From Mycobacterium triplex (lineage in GTDB: Bacteria; Actinomycetota; Actinomycetes; Mycobacteriales; Mycobacteriaceae): DNA of 64,000 nucleotides. The DNA lies in NCBI RefSeq assembly GCF_000689255.1, contig NZ_HG964446.1, forward strand, positions 4,631,250-4,695,249, read 5' to 3'. Shown piece by piece: positions 40,789 through 49,359 of the stretch (within the stretch, counting starts at the first letter, position 1; every line of letters begins with the position of its first letter). A model generated the notes under the pieces. It did no database searches and was not told the DNA's origin. It was given only the letters and a program-made list of their open reading frames with translations. A program made the translations under genes and the position numbers.

Positions 40789-42543
40789 GAGCAGAACTCG
40801 CGAGTGGGGACGATGTTCGGCCCCTACCACCTGAAGCGGCTGCTGGGCCGGGGTGGGATGGGCGAGGTCTACGAGGCCGAGCACACCGTCAAGGAGTGGA
40901 CGGTCGCCGTCAAGGTGATGACCGCCGAGTTCAGCAGGGACCCCGTCTTTCGCGAGCGGATGCGGCGCGAGGCACGCACCGCCGGCCGTTTGCAGGAACC
41001 GCATGTGGTGCCCATCCACGACTACGGCGAGATCGACGGTCAGATGTTCATGGAGATGCACCTGATCGAGGGCATCGATTTGGACGACATGCTCAAACGA
41101 TTCGGCCCGCTGACCGCCCCGCGCGCGGTCGCCGTCATCACCCAAATCGCCTCGGCCCTCGACGCGGCCCACGCGGCCGGGGTCATGCACCGCGACATCA
41201 AGCCGCCCAACATCCTGATCACCCGCGACGACTTCGCCTACCTCGTCGACTTCGGTATCGCCAGCGCCACCACCGACGAGAAACTCACCCAACTCGGCAC
41301 CGCGGTGGGCACGTGGAAATATATGGCGCCCGAACGGTTTTCCAATGGCGAGGTGACCTACCGCGCCGACATCTACGCGTTGGCCTGCGTGCTGTACGAA
41401 TGCCTGACGGGCACTCCGCCGTATCGCGCGGGCACCGCCGGCGAGCTGGTCAGGGCTCATACCTCCGACGCCATCCCGGCGGCCAGCGCGGTGCGCTCGG
41501 GCATCCCGAAAGCCTTCGACGCGGTGATCGCGCGCGGCATGGCCAAAAAGCCCGAGGACCGCTACGCCAGCGCCGGCGACCTGGCGCTGGCCGCCCACGA
41601 GGCGCTCAGCAACCCCGACCAAGACCACGCCGACGACATTCTGCGCCGCAGCCAGGAAGCGACCCAGGCCGCCGAAACCCCCGCGCCCGCCGCCCCACAA
41701 CCGCCACTCAACCCACCGCCGGCGCCGTATCCGCCGCCGAGTTCCGGGCCGGTGCCGCCGACCGCTCGGCCCTGGGCGCCCGAGAGCGGCCCGGTGCCGA
41801 CTCCGAGCCAGCCCGTTCCCGGGCCGCAGTATTACCAAGGAACCAGCGGTAACTGGGGCGCACCGCCGCCGGCCGGCCCCACCGGCTGGGCCCTGGGACA
41901 GCAACCCCCGCCCAAGCCCAAACGCAACCCCTGGCCGATCGTCATCGGGGCCGTCGCGCTGGTCGGGGTCCTGGTGCTCGGCGCCATCGGCGTCTACGTC
42001 GCCACCAAGGACGACGACAACCCGCAGCCGCACCCCACGGCGACCAGCACCACAACCCCGCCGAGGACCACCACCTCGACGACGACCACCACGACCACCG
42101 TGACCGGCGATCTCGAAGGTCAGCTGCTCACCCTGATTCCCCCCGGCTACCCGAGCGGCGTGTGCGCACCGGCCACACCGAAGCCGAACACCGTGTGGTC
42201 AGATGCGCTGGCGGTACTCGACTGCGACCAGAACACCAACCCGGGTGGCCCGTCCAAGGCGCGCTACGGACTCTTCGCCAATCCGAGCGTCCTCAAAGAC
42301 GCAACGGACGCCGACATCAAACTTCTGACGCTGGCGACCTGCCCCGGAGAAACCAACAACCCGCAAACGTGGCAGCACCCGAACGCCCCGAAGGTCGACG
42401 TCGGCGTGGTGGCCTGCGGCACCTACGACAACCACCCGAACATGGTGTGGAGCAACACGGTCAAGCTGCTGTTGTGCGATGTCTTCGGAGACCCCCCGAC
42501 CATCGACGAGTTGCACACCTGGTGGACCAAATATGGTGGCTGA
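40780..42543 (+). CDS. PknH-like Ser/Thr kinase with a different sensor domain
   Basis: A 587-residue membrane kinase. The kinase domain (residues 13-275) is almost the same as PknH: GRGGMGEV loop, Lys45, HRDIKPPN, DFGIAS and the activation loop TQLGTAVGTWKYMAPER. A Pro-rich linker (about 295-375) leads to one transmembrane helix (about 385-405) and a Thr-rich stalk. The extracellular part (about 445-587) does not match the PknH sensor; it starts LLTLIPPGYPSGVC and has five cysteines and KVDVGVVACG. It should sense something outside the cell and phosphorylate cytoplasmic partners such as FHA proteins. It is the first of two kinases flanking the FHA-ABC exporter. Confidence 0.92.
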   Translation: MSEEQNSRVGTMFGPYHLKRLLGRGGMGEVYEAEHTVKEWTVAVKVMTAEFSRDPVFRERMRREARTAGRLQEPHVVPIHDYGEIDGQMFMEMHLIEGIDLDDMLKRFGPLTAPRAVAVITQIASALDAAHAAGVMHRDIKPPNILITRDDFAYLVDFGIASATTDEKLTQLGTAVGTWKYMAPERFSNGEVTYRADIYALACVLYECLTGTPPYRAGTAGELVRAHTSDAIPAASAVRSGIPKAFDAVIARGMAKKPEDRYASAGDLALAAHEALSNPDQDHADDILRRSQEATQAAETPAPAAPQPPLNPPPAPYPPPSSGPVPPTARPWAPESGPVPTPSQPVPGPQYYQGTSGNWGAPPPAGPTGWALGQQPPPKPKRNPWPIVIGAVALVGVLVLGAIGVYVATKDDDNPQPHPTATSTTTPPRTTTSTTTTTTTVTGDLEGQLLTLIPPGYPSGVCAPATPKPNTVWSDALAVLDCDQNTNPGGPSKARYGLFANPSVLKDATDADIKLLTLATCPGETNNPQTWQHPNAPKVDVGVVACGTYDNHPNMVWSNTVKLLLCDVFGDPPTIDELHTWWTKYGG

Positions 42544-42602
42544 GCCGCGTTAGCCAAGGTGACGAATCTCGAGGCGGCCAGCCAATACAGCGGAGGCAAT
42601 GA

Positions 42603-44972
42603 GTGGACGACAGGACCGACATGGTCACCACCATTCCCGGGTTGGAAGTGCGGGCCGGTGGGCGTACCTGGAAGACCACCGGCGGCCGGTCCTGGAGCAT
42701 CGGCCGGGCGCACGAGGCCGACATCCAGCTCGACAACCCCCGGGTGTCGCGCCAGCACGCGGTGTTGCAGCCGACGCCCGCGGGCTGGGTCCTGGTCAAC
42801 CGCAGCAACAACGGGATGTTCGTGAACGGACGGCGCGTCGAGAGCCTGCCGATCAGCCAGCCGATCACCGTGGTGCTGGGGTCGGTGTCCTCCGGGCAGG
42901 CACTCGAGCTGCACCCGGTTGCCCCACCGCCCAGGCCCGCCAAGACGCAGACGGTCGCCCAGACGACTCGACCGGCCGGCGAAACCACGGTCGCCCGGCC
43001 GCCGACCGCGGTGTACACGATCGATCAGGTCACCATCGGGATCGGCCGCGCCACCGACAACAACGTCGTGCTCGACGACTTGCTGGTCTCTCGCCACCAT
43101 GCCGTGCTGCGTCGCTCCGGCAACCAGTGGGAACTGGTAGATAACAACAGCGCCAACGGAACCTACGTCAACGGCAACCGGATCGCGCGCGCCGTCATCG
43201 GGCCGAACGACATCGTCGGCATCGGCCATCGGCTGCTGCACCTGTCCGGTGACCAGCTGGTGGAATACGTCGACACCGGCGATGTGTCCTACGAGGCGTC
43301 GAACCTGCGGGTGGTCTCCGGCAAGGGCAAAGTGCTGTTGGCCAACGTCAGTTTCGCGCTGCCGCAACGCTGCTTCATGGCGGTGGTGGGACCAAGTGGC
43401 GCAGGCAAATCCACGTTGTTGAGCGCCCTGACCGGTTTCCGCCCGGCCGGTGGCGGCGAGGTCCGATACGACGATCGCGACCTCTACCAGAACTACGCCG
43501 AGCTGCGACACCGGATCGGCTTCGTGCCCCAGGACGACATCCTGCACGCCCAGTTGACGGTGCGACGAGCGCTGAATTACGCTGCGCAGCTTCGGTTTCC
43601 GCAGGACGTCTCGAGCCGGGAACGCAAGCAGCGCATCGACGAGGTGCTGAACGAGCTCGGGCTGTCGGCGCACGCCAATCAACGGATCGACAGCTTGTCC
43701 GGCGGTCAACGCAAACGCACCAGCGTCGCGCTGGAGCTGCTGACCAAACCGTCCCTGCTCTTTCTCGACGAGCCCACCTCGGGCCTCGACCCGGGTTACG
43801 AGAAGTCCGTCATGCAAACCCTGCGCGCCCTGGCCGACGACGGACGATCCGTCGTCGTGGTCACGCACAACACCGCGCAGCTGAACCTGTGCGACCGGTT
43901 GCTCATCCTGGCGCCCGGCGGCCGGCTGGCGTACTTCGGTCCGCCGCAGCAAGCCCTGAACTATTTCGGTTGCAACGACTTCGCCGACCTGTTCAACCTG
44001 CTCGAGCACGACACCACGACCGACTGGACCGGCCGCTACGTCGCGTCGCCCATTCACGGAGCCCTGACCGGTCCGCACGCCGCGCTCAAAGCGCCGGCCG
44101 CTGCCAAGCCCGCCGCGAAAGCGGTCGCTCAGCAGAGTGCGTTCGCCCAATTCGCCACGCTGTGCCGAAGGTATCTGGCGGTCATCGCGGCCGATCGCCA
44201 GTACGCGGTGACGCTGCTGATCCTGCCGCTGCTGCTGAGCCTGTTCGCGCACGCCGTCCCGGGCGAGGCCGGGTTGTCGCTGACCAAGGCCATCGAAACG
44301 AAATCCAGCCAGCCCTCGCAGTTGCTGGTGCTGCTGATCATCGGGGGCGCGCTGATGGGTTGCGCCGCCTCGATCCGCGAGATCGTCAAGGAACGGGCCA
44401 TCTATCGACGCGAGCACGGCATCGGGTTGTCGCGCGCGGCCTATCTGGCCTCCAAGGTGGTGGTCCTGACCGCGTTGACCACCCTGCAAGGGCTGATTCT
44501 CGGGTTCCTCGGGGTGGTGGGCCTGCCCCCGCCGGACCAGGCCGTCGTCCTGCCCTGGCCCCGAGTCGAAGTGGCGGTGGCGGTCGTCGCGGTCACGGTG
44601 GTCTCGATGCTGATCGGTCTGCTGATTTCGGCGATGATCGGCAACGCCGACCGCGGCATGCCGCTGCTCGTCCTCGTCGTGATGGCCGAACTCGTGCTGT
44701 GCGGCGGCATGTTTGGGGTCAAGGGCCGCATCCCGCTGGAGCAGTTGGCATGGCTGTCGCCGTCGCGCTGGGCCTACGCGATGGCGGCCCAGACCATCGA
44801 TCTGGACGATCTGCGCCGGACCGCGGCCGGCGACCAAGACCCGCTGTGGGAGTACCAACCGGGCAACTGGTGGCTGGCCGTCGGTGCTTGCGCCGTGCAG
44901 GCGGTCGTGCTGATCATCCTGCTGGCGCTGCGCCTCAGACAGCTTGACCCGCAACGCAAAGCGGTCAAGTGA
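42603..44972 (+). CDS. Double-FHA ABC exporter (Rv1747-type)
   Basis: A 789-residue protein: FHA domain 1 (about residues 20-95, SIGRAHEADIQL, RVSRQHAVL, NRSNNGMFVNG), FHA domain 2 (about 145-220, GIGRATDNNVVL, LVSRHHAVLRR, NNSANGTYVNG), then an ABCG-type ATPase (Walker A GPSGAGKST near 262, signature LSGGQRKR, Walker B LLFLDEPTSGLD) and six C-terminal transmembrane helices. M. tuberculosis Rv1747 has the same plan and is phosphorylated by PknF; its FHA domains bind phospho-threonine. Here the gene follows the first kinase by 59 bases, so that kinase is the likely partner. GTG 42603 follows GGAGG by six bases. The exported substrate is unknown. Confidence 0.92.
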   Translation: MDDRTDMVTTIPGLEVRAGGRTWKTTGGRSWSIGRAHEADIQLDNPRVSRQHAVLQPTPAGWVLVNRSNNGMFVNGRRVESLPISQPITVVLGSVSSGQALELHPVAPPPRPAKTQTVAQTTRPAGETTVARPPTAVYTIDQVTIGIGRATDNNVVLDDLLVSRHHAVLRRSGNQWELVDNNSANGTYVNGNRIARAVIGPNDIVGIGHRLLHLSGDQLVEYVDTGDVSYEASNLRVVSGKGKVLLANVSFALPQRCFMAVVGPSGAGKSTLLSALTGFRPAGGGEVRYDDRDLYQNYAELRHRIGFVPQDDILHAQLTVRRALNYAAQLRFPQDVSSRERKQRIDEVLNELGLSAHANQRIDSLSGGQRKRTSVALELLTKPSLLFLDEPTSGLDPGYEKSVMQTLRALADDGRSVVVVTHNTAQLNLCDRLLILAPGGRLAYFGPPQQALNYFGCNDFADLFNLLEHDTTTDWTGRYVASPIHGALTGPHAALKAPAAAKPAAKAVAQQSAFAQFATLCRRYLAVIAADRQYAVTLLILPLLLSLFAHAVPGEAGLSLTKAIETKSSQPSQLLVLLIIGGALMGCAASIREIVKERAIYRREHGIGLSRAAYLASKVVVLTALTTLQGLILGFLGVVGLPPPDQAVVLPWPRVEVAVAVVAVTVVSMLIGLLISAMIGNADRGMPLLVLVVMAELVLCGGMFGVKGRIPLEQLAWLSPSRWAYAMAAQTIDLDDLRRTAAGDQDPLWEYQPGNWWLAVGACAVQAVVLIILLALRLRQLDPQRKAVK

Positions 44973-44978
44973 CGCGAC

Positions 44979-45191
44979 CTACGCGTGCTTGGCCACCAGC
45001 GTCAGTGCGTTGAGGGCCCACGAGCCGCACGTCAGCTGGACCGACAGCAGCCGATACCCGACGCAGTACACGCCGTACGACCAGACGCGCTTGGCGCCGG
45101 CGCGCCATTGCCCGGCCGATATCGCCGCGATGCCGATCAAGGCCGCCATGACGGCGGGGCGAACCTTGCAGTCGGTCCCGGTGGTGAGCAT
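44979..45191 (-). CDS. Small membrane protein between the exporter and kinase genes
   Basis: A 70-residue protein with one clear hydrophobic helix (AVMAALIGIAAISAG) and a second amphipathic to hydrophobic stretch near the C terminus (VQLTCGSWALNALTLV), three cysteines and no known motif. ATG 45191 follows GAAGGG with seven bases of spacing, which is the main support. It lies on the opposite strand to its neighbours, convergent with the exporter and divergent from the second kinase. I do not recognise a family. Confidence 0.5.
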   Translation of the reverse strand: MLTTGTDCKVRPAVMAALIGIAAISAGQWRAGAKRVWSYGVYCVGYRLLSVQLTCGSWALNALTLVAKHA

Positions 45192-45444
45192 CGATATCCC
45201 TTCGCTGTAACCCGCGGTCGTTGGAGCCAAGGGTCTGCCCGCGTACTGCCGAGATCCTTGATGAATCCTTGGAGCGCGGTCCGCACCGGGCGCCGGGATC
45301 AAGCGGTGGATGTTTGCCGTTGTCGAGCGAACGGGCCCGCCGGCGCATACCGTCAGGGGTGCTTACCGGGGGTTGCAGCCGACGGGTCTGGCGCGAAATT
45401 GTTGATAGGGTCGGCGGGTCTGCGGTTGGTTTGGAGGATCAGCG
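45192..45444. promoter_or_regulatory. Divergent region upstream of pknH
   Basis: 253 bases that must contain the promoter of pknH and that of the small membrane gene. The end nearest pknH is the second copy of the kinase leader repeat. I see no gene in it. Confidence 0.5.
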
Positions 45445-45453
45445 ATGAGCGAG
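45397..45453 (+). repeat. Kinase leader repeat, copy 2
   Basis: 57 bases matching 40732-40788 with six substitutions, covering AATTGTTGATA, the GGAGG ribosome binding site and the first three codons of pknH. Confidence 0.85.
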
Positions 45454-47334
45454 GGGCAGGCCTCACGGGAGGGCTCGATGTTTGGGCCCTACCACCTGAA
45501 ACGGCTGCTCGGCCGGGGCGGGATGGGCGAAGTCTACGAGGCCGAACACACCGTCAAAGAGTGGACGGTGGCCGTCAAGCTGATGTCCGACCAGTTCAGC
45601 GCGGACCCCGTTTTCCGCGAGCGGATGAAGCGGGAAGCGCGCACCGCGGGCCGTTTGCAGGAGCCACACGTCGTGCCGATCCACGACTACGGCGAAATCG
45701 ACGGAAAAATGTTCATGGAGATGCGCCTCGTCGAGGGCACCGACTTGGACAGTTTGCTCAAACGGTATGGCCCGCTGACGCCGCCGCGCGCGGTCGCAAT
45801 AGTCACCCAGATCGCCTCGGCCCTGGATGCCGCGCACGCCGCCGGGGTGATGCACCGCGACGTCAAGCCGCCCAACATCCTGGTCACCCGAGATGACTTC
45901 GCCTACCTCGTCGACTTCGGTATCGCCAGCGCCACCAGCGACGAGAAGCTCACCCAGCTCGGCACGGCGGTCGGCACCTGGAAGTACATGGCCCCGGAGC
46001 GATTCACCAACGACGAGGTGACCTACCGCGCCGACATCTACGCGTTGGCCTGCGTGCTGCACGAATGCCTCACCGGGGCGCCGCCGTACCGCGCCGACAG
46101 CGCCGGCGTGCTGGTCAAGGCCCACATGAACGACCCGATCCCACAGCCCAGCGCGGTGCGCGCGGGCATTCCCAAGGCCTTCGACGCGGTGATCGCGCGC
46201 GGCATGGCAAAACAACCCGGGGACCGCTACGCCAGCGCCGGCGACCTGGCGCTGGCCGCCCACGAGGCGCTGAGCACTCCCGATCAGGACCACGCCGCCG
46301 ACATCCTGCGCCGCAGCCAGGAAGCGACCCTGCCCGGCAAGGACAAGCTCGAGCAGCCCCCGACGATCGCGGGCACCGCGGCGGCGCCTCCGGTGCAACG
46401 GCCCAGCACACCCCCGCCGCCGGCGCCGTACCCGCGACCGAGTTCCACGCCGGTGCCACCGCACCATGCCCCGAGCCCTCGGCCGTGGGCGCCCGAGAGC
46501 GGCCCCGTCCGCACCCCGGGCCAGCCCGTCGCACCCGCGCCGTATTACCAAGGCAGCAGCGGCAACTGGGGCGGCCCGCCGACGGGCAACCTGCCGCCCG
46601 GCCAGCCCGCCGGCCACCCCTGGGGCCTGGCCCAGCCGCCCAAACCCAAGCGCAATCCCTGGCCGATCATCGCCGCGGCCGCGGTGGTGGTCGTGGTCGT
46701 GGTCAGCGCGGTAGCGATTTGGCTGATCATCCCCGATCCGAAGCCGCCGCCCGAACCGATCGCGGCCACCCGTCTCAGTTCGCTGCTGTTGAGTCCCTCG
46801 GACATCAACACCATCATGGGCGCGACGAACATCCAGCCCGGCAAGCCCATCACGTCGATGGGCACCTCCACGATGACGGTGTCGGTCCCGGCCTGCCAGG
46901 GAGCGCTGTACACGACGCAGGACGCCGCGTACGCCGGAAGCGGCTACACCGGCATCAACGGACTGGTGTCCGCTGAGCCCGGCGACAACAACGACCACTG
47001 GGTCAACCAGGCGGTGGTGGCATTTCCGACCGCCGACAAGGCCAAGGCGTTCCTGCAGAGCTCGCTGGACAAGTGGAAGACCTGCGTCGGCCAGACGGTG
47101 ACCGTGACGAACTCGTCGGGCAAGACCTATCGGTGGACTTTTGCGCCCATCCAAGGCAATTCACCGAAGATATCGGTGCTGCAGACGCAGGAGGGCGCCG
47201 ACGGCTGGCAGTGCGAGCACGCGATGAGCGTTGCGAACAACGTGATCGTCGACGTCAACGCCTGCGGATACCACATCAGCGATCAGTCCAGCCAGATCGC
47301 CGACAAGATCGTCGACAAGGTCAACAACGTCTAG
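45445..47334 (+). CDS. pknH: Ser/Thr protein kinase PknH (Rv1266c-like)
   Basis: A 629-residue transmembrane kinase, matching M. tuberculosis PknH (626). The kinase domain has GRGGMGEV, the Lys of VAVKLM, HRDVKPPN, DFGIAS and TQLGTAVGTWKYMAPER. A Pro-rich juxtamembrane linker runs to about 395 and one helix spans about 405-428. The extracellular PknH sensor domain (about 435-629) has four cysteines (PACQGAL, KTCVGQ, WQCEHAM, NACGYH) that pair in the known structure. The family phosphorylates EmbR and thereby controls cell-wall arabinan synthesis. The first kinase gene lacks this sensor, so this gene is the true orthologue although it is further from embR. Confidence 0.95.
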   Translation: MSEGQASREGSMFGPYHLKRLLGRGGMGEVYEAEHTVKEWTVAVKLMSDQFSADPVFRERMKREARTAGRLQEPHVVPIHDYGEIDGKMFMEMRLVEGTDLDSLLKRYGPLTPPRAVAIVTQIASALDAAHAAGVMHRDVKPPNILVTRDDFAYLVDFGIASATSDEKLTQLGTAVGTWKYMAPERFTNDEVTYRADIYALACVLHECLTGAPPYRADSAGVLVKAHMNDPIPQPSAVRAGIPKAFDAVIARGMAKQPGDRYASAGDLALAAHEALSTPDQDHAADILRRSQEATLPGKDKLEQPPTIAGTAAAPPVQRPSTPPPPAPYPRPSSTPVPPHHAPSPRPWAPESGPVRTPGQPVAPAPYYQGSSGNWGGPPTGNLPPGQPAGHPWGLAQPPKPKRNPWPIIAAAAVVVVVVVSAVAIWLIIPDPKPPPEPIAATRLSSLLLSPSDINTIMGATNIQPGKPITSMGTSTMTVSVPACQGALYTTQDAAYAGSGYTGINGLVSAEPGDNNDHWVNQAVVAFPTADKAKAFLQSSLDKWKTCVGQTVTVTNSSGKTYRWTFAPIQGNSPKISVLQTQEGADGWQCEHAMSVANNVIVDVNACGYHISDQSSQIADKIVDKVNNV

Positions 47335-47369
47335 TTTCCCCAATGTCCAAGCGGCACTGCGATATTGGA

Positions 47370-47927
47370 TTAGCCCGGTAGGTCCGGCCCCTGCGCGCGC
47401 AGATCGTCGACCGCCGACATCGCGTCGCGCAGCTTGGCCAGCCATTCCTCGGTGTGTTCGCCGACGAGCTTGACCGACCACGCCAGGGCATCGGCCCGCG
47501 ACCTCGCGACGCCGGCGTCGACCAACGTGTCCAGCACTTGGCGTTCCGGTTGCTTCAGTCGTGTCATCACTGGAACTGCGATGTGCGTGAACAGGATTCG
47601 CTCGCCGTTGATCTCCAGGCCCCAAGAAACCTTGCGCCCGTAGCGATCCTGCGCTTCGTCGGCGATGCGCATCCGCTCGGAACGAGTCTCCTCGCGGAAC
47701 CGCGAGGCCCGGCCCTCCGCGCGCGCCTCACTGTCTTCTGCTCCGTCGGCCAGCTTGCCGATGACGGTGATCTCTTCGCGGTCGACGACGACCGTCGGGT
47801 CGCCGTCGAACCAGGCTTCGGGCAGGCGTCCGGCGAACCATTCCGCCGCGCCGGTGGCATCGGGTTGCTGGGCTTGCTGCCAGCCCCCGGGGCGGCCGTA
47901 CCGCCGCTGACTGTGGTGCGATTTCAT
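47370..47927 (-). CDS. Rv1265-like protein of unknown function
   Basis: A 185-residue soluble protein: acidic and basic stretches in the centre (EDSEARAEGRASRFREETRSERMRIADEAQDRYGRKVSWGLEINGERILF) and a helical C terminus (LDTLVDAGVARSRADALAWSVKLVGEHTEEWLAKL). It corresponds to M. tuberculosis Rv1265, a gene reported to respond to cAMP and lying beside the adenylyl cyclase Rv1264; no enzymatic motif is visible. The start ATG 47927 lies in a tandem CATGATTA repeat and has no good ribosome binding site, so it may be translated from a leaderless transcript or begin elsewhere. Confidence 0.8.
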   Translation of the reverse strand: MKSHHSQRRYGRPGGWQQAQQPDATGAAEWFAGRLPEAWFDGDPTVVVDREEITVIGKLADGAEDSEARAEGRASRFREETRSERMRIADEAQDRYGRKVSWGLEINGERILFTHIAVPVMTRLKQPERQVLDTLVDAGVARSRADALAWSVKLVGEHTEEWLAKLRDAMSAVDDLRAQGPDLPG

Positions 47928-47941
47928 GATTACATGATTAC
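47925..47941 (-). repeat. Tandem CATGATTA at the Rv1265-like start, creating ATG-TAA
   Basis: Two head-to-tail copies of CATGATTA (47925-47932 and 47933-47940). On the coding strand this gives an extra ATG eight bases before the real start and out of frame with it, followed at once by TAA: a start-stop pair just upstream of the gene. Confidence 0.6.
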
Positions 47942-48179
47942 ACCGTTGCACAGGTAACGGGTAGCGGTTCGCTCGCGGCGAACGGCGATGGTGCCGAAGT
48001 CGGCTGTCCGCGGGAACGGAAAACCGTTGATATGGCCCGCTCACAGGCGTATTTTTGAGGACGAAGCAGGCCCGGAAGCGGCCAAGTCAAAGCGCCGGCA
48101 GAGGGGAAGGAGCCGGCCGCGTCGGACCGTGTCAGACGCCCCCCAGAGCCGCCCGGGCCTGCCTAACGTGTCAGCCGAG

Positions 48180-49334
48180 TCAGTCGTTGTCGCTTGTGTC
48201 GCCGCCGCGGCGCACCCGGAAAAGCTTGACCTCGTTCTTGACGCCCTTGAGGCGGCGCGCGCCGGCGAAAGACGCGGAGAACTCCCCGGATTCGCCGACC
48301 GCCTCCCACACCGCATCGGAGACCAGCACGGTGCCGGGGCGGGCCACGCCGGTGACCCGGCTCGCGACGTTGACCGGGCTGCCGAACCAGTCGCCGGCCC
48401 GGCTCACCGCCATCCCGGCCGACACCCCCGCCCGCAACCGCGGAAAGTCGTTGTCGGTGTCGACGGTCTCGACGAGCTTCAGCACGGCATCGAGCAGCGG
48501 CGCGGGCTCGGGGCAGACGAACATCACCGCGTCCCCGATCGTTTTGATGAATCGGACCGGCGGGGCCGTCACGTCGCGGGCCAGGCCCGCCAGCCTGCCG
48601 GCCAGGTGACTGAGCTCCTCGGGCGACACCACCTCGCCCAACCGGGTGAAGCCGACGAGGTCGGCGAACGCGACGCTGACCTGGCGCGCGCCGGGCAACG
48701 GCCGACCCGCGGCCCGCTCGGCGGCGTTGACCGCCTCGGTCTCCATCATGTGACGCAACTGCATGAACAGCATCTGCTCGATCATCGGGCCGAGCTGCGG
48801 CCCGATCTGACTCACCAGGGCCTGCGACGCCTTGGCGATCTCCAGCTCGCTGGCTCCGGGGCGCATGATCGCCGCCAGCGCGGCATAACGCATGACCTCG
48901 GCGGTGTGGGACAGGCCTTCGGCGAGCACCCGCACGACGAGCACCACTTGATCGGGGTTGAGCCCCATGTCCACGAAGCGCTGGGCATAGGCGGCCGCCA
49001 CCCCGTCGGCACGCATGTGGATCGCCGCGTCCGGATCATCCACCCTGGCCAGCCCGATCGCCCGCTGCACGCGCTGCAGCAGCGTCAGGTCGATGTGGTG
49101 CTGGTCGCTGATCTCCCGCGCCGACACGTAGGTGCCGTCGTCGCCGATGATGCGGCGACTGGCCAGCAGCAGCGGCGGGTTGGTGGCGCGAATCTCCGCG
49201 GGGGTGATGCCCTGTTCCAGCAGCCAGGCCACCAGCTCGGCGCGTTCGGTGCGCGCGGCGCCGTCGAGTCCGTCGAGCAGATCGTCGATGCCGACTGTGC
49301 CGTGCGGGGGGTCGTCCACGTGGTCAACGTACAA
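48180..49334 (-). CDS. pH-responsive class III adenylyl cyclase (Rv1264-like)
   Basis: About 384 residues. The N-terminal half (to about 205) is the autoinhibitory helical domain characteristic of Rv1264 (LLEQGITPAEIRATNPPLLLASRRII; LNPDQVVLVVRVLAEGLSH). The C-terminal half is a class III cyclase: FADLVGFTRLG and KTIGDAVMF supply the two metal-binding aspartates and WFGSPVNVASRVTGVARPG the transition-state Asn/Arg. It makes cAMP; the M. tuberculosis enzyme is activated by low pH. The start is TTG 49334 or GTG 49319. It is 25 bases from the divergent glycosylase gene. Rv1265, next to it, is a reported cAMP-responsive gene. Confidence 0.93.
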   Translation of the reverse strand: MYVDHVDDPPHGTVGIDDLLDGLDGAARTERAELVAWLLEQGITPAEIRATNPPLLLASRRIIGDDGTYVSAREISDQHHIDLTLLQRVQRAIGLARVDDPDAAIHMRADGVAAAYAQRFVDMGLNPDQVVLVVRVLAEGLSHTAEVMRYAALAAIMRPGASELEIAKASQALVSQIGPQLGPMIEQMLFMQLRHMMETEAVNAAERAAGRPLPGARQVSVAFADLVGFTRLGEVVSPEELSHLAGRLAGLARDVTAPPVRFIKTIGDAVMFVCPEPAPLLDAVLKLVETVDTDNDFPRLRAGVSAGMAVSRAGDWFGSPVNVASRVTGVARPGTVLVSDAVWEAVGESGEFSASFAGARRLKGVKNEVKLFRVRRGGDTSDND

Positions 49335-49359
49335 CGCCGGTGGGCGATGATGTGAGGCG

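Noticed and set aside
42423..44954. 843-codon antisense frame over the FHA-ABC exporter
   Set aside because: Very long but compositionally a shadow; the sense strand has two FHA domains and ABC motifs.
47928..48179. Possible CRP/cAMP operator in the Rv1265-like upstream region
   Set aside because: TGTGCAACGGTGTAA is present but lacks the matching CACA half of the mycobacterial CRP motif.
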